From: Simiduia litorea
GTDB taxonomy: Bacteria > Pseudomonadota > Gammaproteobacteria > Pseudomonadales > Cellvibrionaceae
Direction of reading: 5' to 3'
NCBI RefSeq assembly: GCF_042853465.1
Contig: NZ_AP031497.1
Coordinates: 868,001 to 932,000, forward strand
Length of the DNA stretch: 64,000 nt
Shown: positions 62,908 to 64,000 of the stretch, piece by piece
Numbering within the stretch: the stretch's first letter is position 1
Layout: each line of letters begins with the position of its first letter
Notes under the pieces: model-generated
Database searches by the model: none
What the model was told of the DNA's origin: nothing
Seen by the model: the letters and a program-made list of their open reading frames with translations, nothing else
Position numbers and translations under genes: made by a program

Positions 62908-63498
62908 ATGGGTATTTACTTTGCCTTCCTTACCATCACCAAGAGCCTCGATGTGTCAGCAATCGAATTAGCCGTTATCACATGCGTTTTATTGGCCTGC
63001 CTATCCATTATTTGGAGCACGGTGAGGGTCGGGATATCACCTATGCCGAGTTCTAAAAAAGCGCGGCAGGCCATAATGCAGTTGGTCGAAACCGCAGGTG
63101 AAGGGCCTATTGTGGATTTGGGCAGTGGTTGGGGTAGTTTGGTGATTCGCTTGGCGCTGAAATACCCAGCTCGGCCGATTGTTGGCTATGAATTGTCGCT
63201 TTTTCCTTGGTTGGTGACGGTGTTCATGGCTAGGTGTTTACGGCTTAAAAACCTACGTGTGTATCGGCAAGATTTTCTTAAAGCCGATGTTCCCGCGGCT
63301 TCGGTTGTTGTGTGTTACTTATTCCCAGCCGGTATGGCGGCGCTTGCGGCAAAGTTGGCAGCGCAGAAAAGCCAGCCTCGCTACCTCATCAGCAATACCT
63401 TCGCGCTACCATCCCATCAGCCCGAGACAACACGGCGCTTGGACGACCTTTATCAATCGCCTATTTATGTTTACCGGTTAAATGCCACCCCTGAGTAA
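62908..63498 (+). CDS. Membrane-anchored class I SAM methyltransferase
   Basis: 196 residues: an N-terminal hydrophobic segment (LAVITCVLLACLSIIW) and a Rossmann methyltransferase core with motif I IVDLGSGWGSLVIRLAL, the acidic loop VGYELS and the DFLKADVPAASVVVCYLFP strand. The layout (TM helix, then a short methyltransferase lacking other domains) resembles FAM173/ANT lysine methyltransferases. The substrate is unknown. An alternative start would be ATG 63043, which would remove the membrane segment. Confidence 0.8.
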   Translation: MGIYFAFLTITKSLDVSAIELAVITCVLLACLSIIWSTVRVGISPMPSSKKARQAIMQLVETAGEGPIVDLGSGWGSLVIRLALKYPARPIVGYELSLFPWLVTVFMARCLRLKNLRVYRQDFLKADVPAASVVVCYLFPAGMAALAAKLAAQKSQPRYLISNTFALPSHQPETTRRLDDLYQSPIYVYRLNATPE

Positions 63499-63654
63499 AA
63501 TCAGGCGCTTTAGGCTTGTGTCAGGTGATAGGGCTGGGTTCGCCCGGCCTGTCGTCTTAAGTGATATCTCGTCCCGAGAAGAGGGGCTAAGTTGACTTCA
63601 AAAGCGCCATTTTCGAACTTTGCCTTTTTCTTGATCCTAATACAGGTCTTTTTA

Positions 63655-63716
63655 GTACCCATATTGGGGTTTACAGTACCCAAATAAGGGTTTAAGGTTC
63701 CCAAATTGGGTCTTAT
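63655..63716. promoter_or_regulatory. Three operator-like repeats at exact 21-bp spacing
   Basis: GTACCCATATTGGGGTTTA (63655), GTACCCAAATAAGGGTTTA (63676) and GTTCCCAAATTGGGTCTTA (63697) are direct repeats 21 bp apart, each an imperfect palindrome (CCCAAAT...GGG). They lie 15-75 bp before the winged-helix start codon, so they probably bind that protein on one face of the helix. Confidence 0.75.
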
Positions 63717-63729
63717 ATGGGAGGGTAGA

Positions 63730-64000
63730 ATGGGTGCGGGTATTGGCAGTGCTTTGTTTACCAAGGCGCAGCAGAAGGTGTTGGCGCTGCTCTTTGGCCA
63801 GCCAGACAAAAGCTTCTATTTGAATGAGGTGATCCGCTTGGCCGGTATGGGCAAGGGGGTGATCAACCGCGAGCTTACTAAATTGGTGGCGGCGGGGCTG
63901 TTGGTAGTGAGCAAGCGGGGCAACCAGAATCACTACCAAGCTAACAAGGCTGCGCCAATCTTCAATGAGCTGGTGGCCATCGTAAAAAAAACCTTTGGTG
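63730..64000 (+). CDS. Winged-helix regulator, N-terminal part of a wHTH-nucleotidyltransferase-type protein (runs off window)
   Basis: 90 residues are visible from ATG 63730 (GGAGGG five bases upstream) to the window end with no stop. The sequence is a winged helix (FTKAQQKVLALLFGQPDKSF, YLNEVIRLAGMGKGVINREL, AAGLLVVSKRGNQNHYQANK) followed by PIFNELVAIVKKTFG. This N terminus is typical of proteins in which a winged helix is fused to a minimal nucleotidyltransferase (GSx10DxD) domain; that domain would lie beyond the edge. The three repeats upstream suggest autoregulation. Confidence 0.8.
   Translation, partial: MGAGIGSALFTKAQQKVLALLFGQPDKSFYLNEVIRLAGMGKGVINRELTKLVAAGLLVVSKRGNQNHYQANKAAPIFNELVAIVKKTFG

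Noticed and set aside
63655..63716. CRISPR repeats or a plasmid iteron origin
   Set aside because: Only three 21-bp units placed directly before a winged-helix start codon, with no Rep gene; an operator is more likely.

Overview
The window reads as a chromosomal segment of a free-living, probably marine gammaproteobacterium, most likely of the Cellvibrionales or a close relative. This rests on the overall gene content (PilU, TrmK, a lipoprotein M1 aminopeptidase, a MaeB-type malic enzyme) and on a one-piece tmRNA whose tag peptide reads ANDDNYGAQLAA. It is an inference from sequence, not a taxonomic test.

Left third (1-30.4 kb) is mostly core metabolism and housekeeping. On the minus strand are a partial membrane protein, a PagL-like lipid A deacylase, an atypical SDR, a PduO-type cobalamin adenosyltransferase and a lipoprotein aminopeptidase. 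On the plus strand, 5.8-16.1 kb carries a complete propionyl-CoA to succinyl-CoA route: AraC-type regulator, carboxyltransferase (pccB-like), an unusually long biotin carboxylase/BCCP fusion, methylmalonyl-CoA epimerase, B12-dependent mutase, MeaB chaperone GTPase and a hotdog thioesterase. The adenosyltransferase at 2.3 kb makes the cofactor this mutase needs. An AT-richer cassette of three unrecognised genes (16.3-19.4 kb) interrupts the core; then come an MscS channel, TrmK, PilU, a solute-binding protein, a SnoaL-like protein, MaeB, a small protein, a GST and a MASE1/CHASE hybrid histidine kinase.

Middle (30.4-41.2 kb): the tmRNA gene ssrA lies directly behind a 110-bp tandem duplication and is followed by a strong terminator and a gene-poor stretch with repeats and debris. 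Then come a GDCCVxC protein, a DUF3592-like protein, an ankyrin protein, a Cys-rich metal-binding-like secreted protein, a GlxA/FtrA-type regulator, a rhodanese and a GNAT. The rtcB-prfH RNA-repair/ribosome-rescue locus follows: rtcB is broken by a one-base insertion and an in-frame amber codon, while prfH is intact.

Right third (41.5-64 kb) is an accessory region rich in defence-like, toxin/immunity-like and repeat DNA: a winged-helix/nucleotidyltransferase pair with a palindromic operator, a ParDE pair, three tandem 238-bp repeats, a Dcm-McrB-McrC restriction locus, two Imm11-like immunity proteins around a cluster of small genes, a lipoprotein plus a Gly/Ala-rich effector-like protein, and a two-gene unit of a membrane patatin phospholipase with a protein that resembles a pentameric ligand-gated ion channel. 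These are followed by a VWA protein with four repeated beta domains, a membrane-anchored methyltransferase and, at the edge, a winged-helix protein preceded by three operator-like repeats spaced exactly 21 bp. A dispersed palindromic repeat family recurs at 51.0, 53.7, 60.5 and 62.6 kb. No integrase, transposase or CRISPR array was found. All identifications come from reading translated sequence and motifs; no database search was run.
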